Part shown: positions 1 to 10,012 of the stretch, one piece after another
Layout: each line of letters opens with the position of its first letter
How positions within the stretch are numbered: position 1 is the stretch's first letter
NCBI GenBank assembly: GCA_024449915.1
Contig: JAMZAV010000358.1
Coordinates: 1,299,501-1,363,500, forward strand
From: Sweltsa coloradensis
Taxonomy: Eukaryota; Arthropoda; Insecta; Plecoptera; Chloroperlidae
Direction of reading: 5' to 3'
Length of the DNA: 64,000 nt
The notes under the pieces: generated by a model
What the model was told of the DNA's origin: nothing
Database searches by the model: none
The model's input: only the letters and a program-made list of their open reading frames with translations
Translations under genes and position numbers: made by a program

Positions 1-149
1 TATAATATTTATAGCGGTTTATTGGGAGTTAGGCAATCAGTGATTGCCGACATAAGGAAGCGGTTCCTACGATACAAGATGCATTCATTGTATCAAGGGG
101 AATATCATTATTTCAATCCTGTTCTAAGATTGATTAAATAAAGCGCGGT

Positions 150-250
150 CACACTACTGACTTTCAGTGGGTGACTTTAATTTTTAAAGCAGACTGAGCC
201 AACCCTGTCTGCGCAGTCGTAGTCGACGAGCGATAGGAACCAACTGATCG
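150..250 (-). repeat. SINE-A 3' fragment
   Basis: On the minus strand, CGCTCGTCGACTACGACTG, AGGGTTGGCTCAG and CCCACTGAAAGTCAGTAGTG match the last 110 bp of SINE-A. Confidence 0.65.
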
Positions 251-603
251 AATGCCCATGCACTGCAAGTAGTGGTGCTGTGCTGATGTAACCATATAAT
301 ATAGTAAGGGGTTATTATAAGATCTAAACACCCTGTACTTTTCGATGCGAAAACACTATTATCAGGTAACCAATGCGTAGGCATCCTGCAAAAGGAGGGA
401 TCAACGCAGTTTTTCTTGTATATTAGGCTAAAAACTGATACTTGCTTCCTATTAGTCGAATTTCAGAAAATCGTGCCGTGATTGGTAAAAAAAAAAAAAA
501 AAACTGTTTTTCACCCTGTTTGGAAAATATTGTATTTGTTTTCGTTTCTAATATGACCGTTTTGTGAATCTAGCGGTTTGAAGGTTAAATCTAGCGGATA
601 TTT

Positions 604-842
604 AGGAACTTTTAGCGTCCACAACACACAAAAACTACATTATTTTGGTAATGCGTTCAGACCACAACTTTTTTCTAAAACGCACCAAACGCACTCTAAA
701 ATCCTGATTTTCAAAATTTTCGCCTGCGCCTGCGGCGCTTTTGTTGGGGGGCAAAGCCCCCCAAACCCCTCGTGCTTGGTCCCTATGTAATACCCCCGGG
801 ATCTTAAATAGCCCCCCCGGGATGAAAAGTCTGAATTCAACA
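604..842 (+). repeat. Dispersed repeat, family D, copy 1
   Basis: Shares CAAAAACTACATTATTTTGG, CCTGATTTTCAAA, TTTTCGCCTGCG, GCGGCGC and GATGAAAAGTCTGAATTCAA with the reverse complement of 42816-43000. Holds a perfect TTGGGGGGCAAAGCCCCCCAA hairpin core near 751-771. No coding function seen; ORFs here are by-products. Confidence 0.7.
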
Positions 843-2449
843 CTTCCAGTAGTAAACTTCAATCGAAGACTGTCAGCAAGGTATGGAATATATAATCGAA
901 TGCCCTGCCAGCATGGTGTAGCCCTGTCAGCTAAAGTATGATCGGCTGCTCAGCAATACGATCGAATGTCCTGCCAGCTGCAAGTTAGTCGATTACTGTC
1001 CAGTACGAAACTAATTACAGCTAAATTAACACCCTGGGTCGACGAACCGAGCGAATTAAACAGCAAACAGACCATGCGATGCACAGTAGGTGTTGACAAC
1101 ATAACGTGTGACTTCGGAGTCGTAAACTGGTTCATCATATCAGGCCACCGTGGTCACGTGACGGCTGCACCTGCATACAACTCACTTCTGGCAACCCCAT
1201 CTTCTTTGGTGGTGGGGTTGGGATAGTCTTACTGAACATTTGTTTAATGTTTTCCGCCCACCCCTTCCTTCTTTAAAAATATTAGTTTTTATATTAGTTT
1301 TCCTCGACTGGGGATCGAACCCAGTACCTCCGCGGCGTCTTATTAATATTTCCAAACATCATTTTATTTATTATTTCCATTTCGTTGATTATGTTTAAAT
1401 GTTTACGTTTCAAATTTATTCCATCCAATTTATGTTGAATTATCAATTTATCAGAGAGTTTGGGGTTCGGATTTGTGACTAAAATCTCAAAATATAATCT
1501 GTATCAATTACCCTTTCATATTTAAACGTACATCAATAGGAAACTAAGAAATAGTATTTCTTATATTTTGTCCACAAAATAATAAAAATTGTTTTAAAAA
1601 CGCGCCTCAGCTAAGGCCCCGCTGACCTGCCGTGTGTACAAACAAGCAGCTATAGCACGTGGCGTCCACGTGACCATCCAGGCGGGTGCCAGGCTGGGTC
1701 GGGCTGGCTGGCCAAGGTCTCGCCAGACTATTCGCACAACATGACGTCACACGCGGTTTATTTTTATTTACATTTTACATGGCCTAGTCCGGTTCCCTCC
1801 TCGGAGGCTGATAACACTGTACCCGAGTAACCCCTCTTATCTTAGCCACACGGATCTTAGTTAGATGCACGGGCTGAAAACCTGGACTAGCAACAGAGAG
1901 CAGTTGCACTGAATAGAAATTTGTGTAGACGAAAAGTGGGTGAGGAGAGATTCTGATTACATCACAACAAAACTCTAAATTTATTTCACCATAAGTAGCA
2001 TGTGATTGTCTTGGTCTTTTCTATTTTATTTTAATCCAAATGGGTTGCAGGATTCGTATCTAGGCCCCTTTTTTGAAAACTTGCAAAATGAAAATCCGTA
2101 TTTTTGTATTATTTGTCAATCATTTTACGAAAAGACCTTCATGTAAACATCGCTATCGCTATGTATGATAGCTTTGTAACGCTGTTGGTGTTGGTTGGCC
2201 GGAAAATGACGAAGAAGCAGAAGAGAGGAATTGTATTTAGGAAGCCCGAGGAGATCTGGGTAAATAACACTGAGAGAAAGATGAGAGTAGAAGTGTGAGT
2301 GTAGTGTTGATGAAATGAGGTATGTGTGTCAGAAAAGGATCCAATGAAGTAGCCAGTCATGAAGATGGTCTACTGTAATAACAATTTGGTAATGGGCACA
2401 CTATTATTATTAAACATTACAACCATATCAAAACCAATGTTTTAGTTAG
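843..2449. other. Intergenic, nothing recognised beyond one T-arm remnant
   Basis: Mixed composition. Small ORFs (for example 966-1226) overlap each other on both strands and have no recognisable domains. Confidence 0.6.
1303..1340 (-). repeat. tRNA-like T-arm (SINE remnant)
   Basis: Minus-strand TACTGGGTTCGATCCCCAGT forms a 5-bp stem with a tRNA-type loop (B box). No full cloverleaf could be drawn. Confidence 0.45.
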
Positions 2450-2565
2450 CCAGGCGTTCGTCCGTGGGGCGTAGCGTATGACAGACACTAGAAGGGCGTG
2501 GGTTCGATTAGAGTTCTTTTTGTACTTGTCCTTCACCCTCATCTATCGATAATCATTCATTGCAC
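2450..2565 (+). repeat. SINE-C copy
   Basis: GTCCGTGGGGCGTAGCGTAT, B-box-like CGTGGGTTCGATTAG, then CACCCTCATCTATCGATAAT. Confidence 0.55.
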
Positions 2566-2599
2566 ACGTTTCACAACAAAAATTCTTGTTTTGGTTGTC

Positions 2600-2797
2600 A
2601 AATACCACTGATTGCTATATTTCCAATTAAAAAATATAGATCTTTATTTGGTTGGTTATCGCTCACTCGTCGATTGCGTCCGGGCCTACAGGGTTGGCTT
2701 GGTGGCTTTGGTTTAATGTCCCCCACTGAAAATCAGTTATATGACTGAGTGGGTAAACTCTAGATACGAATTTATTATTTATTTATTATTATCGTCA
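2600..2797 (+). repeat. SINE-A, 5'-truncated copy
   Basis: Starts AATACCACTGATTGCTATAT, matching the second half of the body. Ends with the conserved hairpin (AATCAGTTATATGACTGAGT), TCTAGATACG and an ATTT-rich tail. Confidence 0.85.
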
Positions 2798-3754
2798 TCA
2801 GTGTAAAGTTGTTATCAGTGTTTTACAGTGTCAGGTGAGGTGATGAAGAGTCGTAGTAACAGTGACCCACATGTCCAGCTGAAGGCCGCGTGAGTACATA
2901 GCAAAACAAGCCACTGCACTTGCTTATTATTCATTATTGTAATCCACAGCTTTGGGGGCCAACTTTCTCAGATAACTCTAGCTAACTACCTTCATTCTAC
3001 ATACCCATCGCAACTTCACAGGTTCCCTTTCTCATTCTTGTATCGTGATTTTCCTTTCTATCAGAGGGTAAAAGAAGAACCCAAATATGTTAGACTTTTC
3101 TGTATAATTCTCCAACAAAGAAAGTAATACACTCTCCTAGGGAGAGTCCAAGATAAGTACAAATCCCTGCAACTAGTATTCACCTTGTCTTCTGTGATAT
3201 TAGGCTCAAGTTCTTCGCAAGCTGACACGCAGTCAGATAAGCGGTGCTTTACTCCACCAGTGTTATCATTGCGCGACCTTCAGTACTCGTGACAATAGCC
3301 TTGCCTCGCTATCCGCACAATCAGTACTTGTGACAATAGCCCCGCTCGCCTCCTATTCGCACAATTATACACAAATACAATCGATGTAGCGTAGAAGTCA
3401 CGGGTGCGGGCGTGTGATCGTGTTTTATAATAGAACAGATAGAATTTTTGGCAGGCGACCCAGTCCTTGAATACTTCGTTCGTGCGATGGATTTTACATC
3501 TTGGCAGTTTGGATGTATTTAATTTATTATAAAGGTTTTATTCGATGGTTTGGACGCATGGGTGGAGGAAAGGGGGGGACGGGGGGGGTCACTGGGTGCA
3601 AGATGCTACTCAGTCTGTGTCGTATTCGGGAATCGAACTCCTGTCTCTTGGCTAGAAAGTCAAGATCAGTATGAACACGGTATGAATGAGAGAGAAATGT
3701 GGGGGAGGGAGGAAGGGGAGGCTACTTCCAAAGCCATAGGTGTTGTTTGGTTTA

Positions 3755-3935
3755 TTTGGGTGAAGGGCGCGTCAACCTTTTGCTCATAATTAAATTCGCC
3801 TCTCTAGCCTAGGGAACGTGGGGGAGGAAAATCCATGACGGTCAGAACCAGCCACGGTCAAGGGATGGAAAAGTGGAGTTCTTCACGTCGCCGGCCAGAG
3901 CTCGCCTCTCGTTTCGGGGAGTTGTAGCTGATGTT
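3755..3935 (+). repeat. Family E dispersed repeat (copy in duplication unit 1)
   Basis: Family signature: GGGCGCGTCAACC, CTCTAGCCTAGGG, GGTCAGAACCAGCCAC, GCCAGAGCTCGCCTCT, TTCGGGGAGTT and GCTGATGTT. Preceded by GGTTTATTTGGGTG. Confidence 0.75.
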
Positions 3936-4611
3936 GGGGAGTAAGTAATGACACACGTTTTGCTGTTCTGAATTGTCTTCAAATCGCATTATTACCTGTG
4001 CACAGTATCTGTCTCGTATCTTTGCTACCCCTTGTGAAGCTCCGACCAGATATAAGCAAAGTCTGGCCTTATGCGTGTCTGTGTCAGTTGTTGCTCAACG
4101 CCGGTACGAGGAAGTGTCGGGTTGAGGGTCGCGGGTTCGTTTCTCCGGACTGAGCTTGTACGTCATCAGAGAGGGCTGCGATATCGCGCCGAGCCAGGGG
4201 GCGTCAACCCCGCGACACGCAGTATACACCACGCGCCGTGGATGTAATGTCTCCGTCACACGAGCCGACCACTCCAGCCAGCTAGCTAGGAGGGTGCCTA
4301 CCGGTCACTGTCGTGACATCGAACCCGGGACTACATCCTCGTTGTCAGGGTTGATACACATCTGGTCGGCGGGAATCAATACAAGACACCACTTCACGCA
4401 ATCACGGGGGTGTTTTGGTTGGGTCGCGGGTGCCAAGTTCAGATCTGCGGTGTCAGGGGGAGTATGATGTGATGGTCGGTATCAGTGGCTGCACTCTGCA
4501 GGACCGAACACAGGGAGAGCATTCACCTTGTGTTTGCTAGTTTACCATGTGACCCCTTTTCTGGTGACAAAATAAGTAGTTAGGGTTCGAGAGCAATTGA
4601 CGCAACTTATT

Positions 4612-4650
4612 GACCGAGCTGGGGCTCGAACCCAGAAATCCCGTCTCTCT
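4612..4650 (-). repeat. tRNA-like T-arm (SINE remnant), in duplication unit 1
   Basis: Minus-strand TTCTGGGTTCGAGCCCCAGC. The counterpart in unit 2 lies at about 8894-8920 and is shortened by single-base losses. Confidence 0.4.
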
Positions 4651-5449
4651 TTAGGGTAGATCGGGAACGTCCGATGGATCAGGAATTGTCTTTTGACTTT
4701 TGACTATGATAAAAGAAACCCTTGGATGAAACATATGGTCGGGTTTGCAGTTGGAGTGGAGTGGTAGGGAGGGACTGGGTTCTAACCAGTGACTTAGAGG
4801 GAGTCTGTTATCAATCCGCGGTGAGATGATGAAATGATACGGTCGGAAGGGGAGATAGATGCAGGAAGCAGTATCCGCCACTGCTGCCGGGCTTAGTCAG
4901 GGGGAGGAGTCCGCCACTGGACGCGGGCAGAGACCAGTATTCTACCGCTACAGTACAGACGAAAGTGGGCCCGACTATTGCAGGGGAGGGACCAGGTCGG
5001 TGACCCAAGGCAAGCAGCAAGTGCTTGGTTTGGTTGTCTTCCCGTCCCGACACCTCCGAATCTCAAACAATCAAACCAGACGGATGCCTTTGACCCCAAA
5101 CCTCGCTCGCTCGCCCACAGAAAGAGGGCCCAGCCCGCGGCGCAGCCATCCGCGCAGGAGCCACTTTTTGCAGAGGTTTTTTTCACCAAGCGGATGGTAC
5201 AAAAGGGTTACATAGAAAGTTTGATGGTCAATGCTGGATCTTCTTCCAGCCGTGGGCTAACCTTACACACTTGCTGAAAGATGCATGGCGGCCGTCCAGA
5301 GCCTGGGCTCGGGGCTGACCACAGGACAGACACGAGTGTGTCAAAGGTTTGTGATTGATGATTGATTGAGCATAAGGTAAAAGTAACACGAAAATATGCA
5401 AACATATTAAAAACATTCTTTTTATGCAGAAAACAGAATATCGAAAAGT

Positions 5450-5775
5450 AAAACAAACGGCTTCTCCACAGGAAAATACAACAAAAACGACTTCTCTCAG
5501 GAACTACAACCAAAAACGGCTCTCCCAAGGAAAAAACACGCAAACGGCTTCTCTCAAGGAACAAACAACGGCCCTTTTCTCAAGGGAAATAAACAACGCA
5601 AACGGCTTCTCAAAAAGGAACTACAACGCAAACGGCTTCTCCCACAACGCAAACGGCTTCTCCCAAGGAAAATACAACACAAACGGCTTCTCCCAAGGAA
5701 ACTACAACGCAAACGGCTTCTCACAAGTAAAATACAACGCAAACGGCTTCTCCCAAAGAAAATAAAACGCAAACG
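5450..5775 (+). repeat. 30-bp minisatellite
   Basis: About ten units of the type AACGCAAACGGCTTCTCCCA plus AGGAAAATAC, diverging at the left. Because the unit is a multiple of three, several frames stay open on both strands and give repetitive NANGFSQGKY- or RLRCIFLGRS-type translations that are not evidence of a gene. Confidence 0.9.
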
Positions 5776-5944
5776 GCAGCAGGGAGTCGAACCCGAAACC
5801 AAACACCATACTGAACAAATATGTAAAACACATTGCAACTAAAAACGGGTATAAAACCTAACGGGTACCTATACTACCTACCTATCCCGTGTCTCCCCAG
5901 GCCCGGACCGCCGGGGGGCCGCCCGGCGATAATCCCTGCCGCCC

Positions 5945-6022
5945 GCCAAAAAAAAAAAAAATTCTAAAAAAAATTCAAAAAAAAAATTCAAAAAAATTTT
6001 GATTTTTTTTTTTTTTTTTCTA
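5945..6022. repeat. A/T homopolymer low-complexity tract
   Basis: A run, TTC-spaced A runs, then an 18-T run; no other content. Confidence 0.8.
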
Positions 6023-6489
6023 AACGATGTGCGAAATTTAAACTCTAACCGTTAACTAACGTCAAAACGTTCCATCTCTAAACTGTAAGCAGATTGTAAA
6101 TGAAATCGGGAGACTAATCTCGCTGATAGTATAGAAAACCCACAATGATGCATTTAAACGAACACATAAAGTTGGCAAAATGGCAATCATCGCTATGATC
6201 GGGGAAAATTCATGCACCAAGGGGCACACAAAACAAAGTGAACAATTTTTCAATTTTCAATTTTATTATTGCTAACGAATTTTAAAATAATAAAAAAAGA
6301 AGTCATCAATACAACAAAAGTTTCAAGTTTTAGTAAAATTTTAAACCCACAAATCTTAGATAAAAACAAATTAGAAAAAATAACATATCACCTTTTTAAG
6401 GGCCATTGTCTCATTTAGTAAAAGGACTACAGTAATTACATAGGTACTTACAAAGGAGAAAATAGGCTTTGCCTATGATTTCAAAAAAG

Positions 6490-7135
6490 TCACCCAAAAA
6501 ATTGATTGTACTTGGGGCCAAAACTTGCAGGGCCCATCGCAAAGTCGGCAGGGCCCCATCGCGATAAAACTGCTGGCCCGTGCGCGATTACCACGCTTTT
6601 TTAATGAAAAGTAGCATGGGTATTTACGCTTACCATGCATGTGCCATGTTTAAAAGTCGTCCATGGGTTTTGGTTGTACTCGCGGCCAAAACGTTGCATG
6701 GCCCATGGACGAGAGTAGGACATGGCCCATGCGCGATCAACGTGCATGGGCCTTGCGCGCTAAACGTGGATGGGCGTTGCGCGATTAGCACGCATGTGCA
6801 GAAAAGTAGGCATGGGTAATTTAAGCTAACCATGCATGTGCCATGTTTAAAAATTCGTCCATGGGTTTTGGTTGTACTCGCGGCCAAACGTTGCATGGCC
6901 CATGGACGAGAGTAGGACATGGCCCATGCGCGACTTTCACGCATGGTACTGACAAGTACGAGTACCTTGTGTCCTGCATGGCTAATTGGCGCTAGCCATG
7001 CAAGTGCAATGTTTTAAAAAACCATCGATGGGTTTTGGTTGGACTCGCGGCCAAAACGTTGCATGGCCCATCTACGAGTGTTGGGCATGGCCCATGCGCG
7101 GACGTTAGATAATCGTCCATGGCCCATGCATGGCA
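6490..7135 (+). repeat. Short satellite array, 166-198-bp period
   Basis: Three good units and a diverged first one. Each carries TGGGTTTTGGTTGTACTCGC, then GGCCAAAACGTTGCATGGCC and CATGGCCCATGCGCG. The landmark TGGGTTTTGG starts near 6663, 6861 and 7028. Rich in short palindromes such as CCATGG, GGCCATGCATGG and GCGCGC-type words. Sits exactly between the two duplication units. Confidence 0.85.
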
Positions 7136-8129
7136 CTTAACGGTGTGCTACTAGGGTGGAGTGTCAGGTGAGGTGGTGAAGAGTCGTAGTAACAGTGACC
7201 CACATGTCCAGCTGAAGGCCGCGTGAGTACATAGCAAAACAAGCCACTGCACTTGCTTATTATTCATTATTGTAATCCACAGCTTTGGGGGCCAACTTTC
7301 TCAGATAACTCTAGCTAACCACCTTCATTCTACATACCCATCGCAACTTCACAGGTTCCCTTTCTCATTCTTGTATCGTGATTTTCCTTTCTATCAGAGG
7401 GTAAAAGAAGAACCCAAATATGTTAGACTTTTCTGTATAATTCTCCAACAAAGAAAGTAATACACTCTCCTAGGGAGAGTCCAAGATAAGTACAAATCCC
7501 TGCAACTAGTATTCACCTTGTCTTCTGTGATATTAGGCTCAAGTTCTTCGCCAGCTGACACGCAGTCAGATAAGCGGTGCTTTACTCCACCAGTGTTATC
7601 ATTGCGCGACCTTCAGTACTCGTGACAATAGCCTTGCCTCGCTATCCGCACAATCAGTACTGTGACAATAGCCTTGCCTCGCTATCCGCACAATCAGTAC
7701 TTGTGACAATAGCCCCGCTCGCCTCCTATTCGCACAATTATACACAAATACAATCGATGTAGCGTAGAAGTCACGGGTGCGGGCGTGTGATCGTGTTTTA
7801 TAATAGAACAGATAGAATTTTTGGCAGGCGACCCAGTCCTTGAATACTTCGTTCGTGCGATGGAATTTACATCTTGGCAGTTTGGATGTATTTAATTTAT
7901 TATAAAGGTTTTATTCGATGGTTTAGACGCATGTGTGGAGGGGAGGAGGGGACTTTGCTTGGGTCACTGGGTGCAAGATGCTGCTTAATCTGTGTCGTAT
8001 TCGGGAATCGAACTCCTGTCTCTTGGCTAGAAAGTCAAGATCAGTATGAACACTGTATGAATGAGAGAGAAATGTGGGGGAGGGAGGAAGGGGAGGCTAC
8101 TGCCAAAGCCATAGGTGTTATTTGGTTTA

Positions 8130-8310
8130 TTTGGGTGAAGGGCGCGTCAACCTTTTGGTCATAATTCGCCTCTCTAGTCTATGGGATGTGGAGAGAAAAA
8201 TTCCATGACGGTCAGAACCCCCCTTTCCCAAGGGAGGGAAAGGGGGGAGTTCCTAACGTCGTCGGCCAGAGCTTGCCTCTAGTTTCGGGGAGTTCTAGCT
8301 GATGTTGGGG
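8130..8310 (+). repeat. Family E dispersed repeat (copy in duplication unit 2)
   Basis: Same landmarks as the copy at 3755, inside the duplicated block, with CCCCCCTTTCCC replacing the AGCCACGG part. Confidence 0.7.
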
Positions 8311-9689
8311 AGTAAGTAATGACACACGTTTTGACATCCGAACTCGAATCAAATCATCCAATACCATCATGACCCCAGTATAATTCTAGTATTACAGTAG
8401 TGTAGACTCGTACCTAGTGATTAAACTCATTAGGAAAGCTGGACGTATCGTTGACAAACCACAGGACCAAACGGTAGAGGAAGGTAGGGTGAGGTGCGGT
8501 CATTTCCATCGGACTAACTGAAAAAACAGGAATAAATTAGGCTCAGTTGGGCGTAACCCCGAGAAAGAAAAAACACAAAACCCTAACACGTAAGACAATG
8601 AAAGACACGGGATAGTTTGGAAGTCCGTTACACGGCGGAGCTAAGTGCTACCGTACCACGCATGAGATGGACGGCTACATCTGAGTCAGTACAACAAAAT
8701 ACTTGGGAGGCATAATAGACACAAAACTTCGAAATCGGGGTGTTGGTGGTGGGTGACAACGTCATAAACGAGGTGTCATGGGGAGTTGTGATGATAAGTG
8801 GTTAAACTCTGCAACATTCACCTTGTTCAGACTTACCAGTGACCCCATTTCTGTGACAAAAAGTATTGGGTCGAGAGTCATTCCCAAATTATGACCGAGC
8901 GGGCTCGAACCCAGAATCCAGTCTCTCTGGAGATCGGGAACGTGATGGAAGGAAGTCATTCTTTGATTGATAAAGAAAATTGGATGAAATATGCGGGTTT
9001 GCAGTGGGAGGGAAGAGGATGGTTAACCGTGACTTAGAGGGAGTCTGTTATCCCCGGGGTTGAGATATGAAATGATAGGTGGGAAAGGGGGAGATAGATC
9101 AGGAAGCAGTATCCCCCACTCCCCGGGGGCTTAGTGGGGGAGGATCCGCCACGGACGGGGGAAGGGACCAGTTTTCTCCCGCTACAGTACGACAAAGGGG
9201 GGCCCGACTATTGCAGGGGAGGGACTTTTCGGTGACCCAAGGAAAGCAGCAATGTTGGTTTGGTTGTCTTCCCCTCCCGAACCTCCAATTAAAAAACAAC
9301 AAACCAACGGATCCCTTTTGACCCCAACCTCGGGGGCCCCGCCCCACAGAAAGAGGGCCCACCCGCGGCGGGCAGCCATCCGGGAGGGAGATTTTTTCCC
9401 AGAGGTTTTTTTTTAAAAGGGATGGTAAAGGGTTACAAGAAAGTTTGATGGTCAATGCGGGAAACTTCTTCCCCCGTGGCAAACCCTTTACCCACAAAAA
9501 ATCTGTGCTTACACACTTAAAACTGAAAAGGGGCATGGGGGCCGTCCAGAGCCTGGGCTCGGGCTGACCACAGGACAGACAGAGTGTGTAAAAGGTTTGT
9601 GATTGATATTGTTTGAGCAAAAGGTAAAGAACCCCAAATTCAAAAATTAAAAACATTATTTTTTGCGAAAACAGAATATCGAAAAGAAA

Positions 9690-9905
9690 ACAAACGGTTT
9701 CCACAGGAAAATACAACAAAAACGGTTCTCTCAATAAATACAAAAAAAGGGCTTCCCCCAAAGAAAATACAACAAAAACGGCTTCTCTCAAGTAAAATAC
9801 AACACAAACGGCTTCTCCCAAGAAAAATACAACGCAAACGGCTTCTCCCAAGGAAAATACAACACAAACGGCTTCTCCCAAGGAAAATACAACGCAAAAG
9901 GCAGC
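9690..9905 (+). repeat. 30-bp minisatellite, second copy
   Basis: Same unit as 5450-5775 with about seven repeats, at the equivalent place in duplication unit 2. The ORF at 9099-9959 (minus) is largely produced by this array. Confidence 0.9.
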
Positions 9906-10012
9906 AGGGAGTTGAACCCGAAACCAAACACCATACTGAACAAATAATGTAAAACACATCGCAACTAGAAACGGGTATAAAACCTAACGGGTACCTATAC
10001 TACCTACCTATC

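Larger units (their letters stand above)
2827..5885 (+). repeat. 3-kb direct duplication, unit 1
   Basis: Two blocks (2827-3964 and 4519-5885) match 7160-8333 and 8810-10012 in order. Block 1 is nearly identical, beginning AGTGTCAGGTGAGG and ending TGACACACGTTTTG. The middle (3965-4518) is not shared; it contains a B-box-like GGGTTCG and no recognised gene. The ORFs in block 2 (for example 4859-5215) are not supported as genes: they overlap in several frames and are disrupted in unit 2. Confidence 0.9.
7160..10012 (+). repeat. 3-kb direct duplication, unit 2, error-rich or decayed
   Basis: Partner of 2827-5885. Block 1 carries one extra unit of about 44 bp in the TGACAATAGCCTTGCCTCGC array (7619-7690). 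Block 2 is about 160 bp shorter than in unit 1 because many single bases and short strings are missing, mostly at or near homopolymers. The junction segment 8334-8809 is unique to this unit. Confidence 0.9.

Noticed and set aside
5424..5838. Repetitive ORFs on both strands (NANGFSQGKY-like and RSRLRCIFLG-like)
   Set aside because: A 30-bp tandem repeat keeps frames open in both directions; no start, domain or flanking gene structure supports coding.
9099..9959. 286-codon minus-strand ORF, the longest in the window
   Set aside because: Its N-terminal part is the translated 30-bp minisatellite (VVFSLGEAVC repeats) and the rest lies in the error-rich duplication unit. The equivalent frame in unit 1 is broken.
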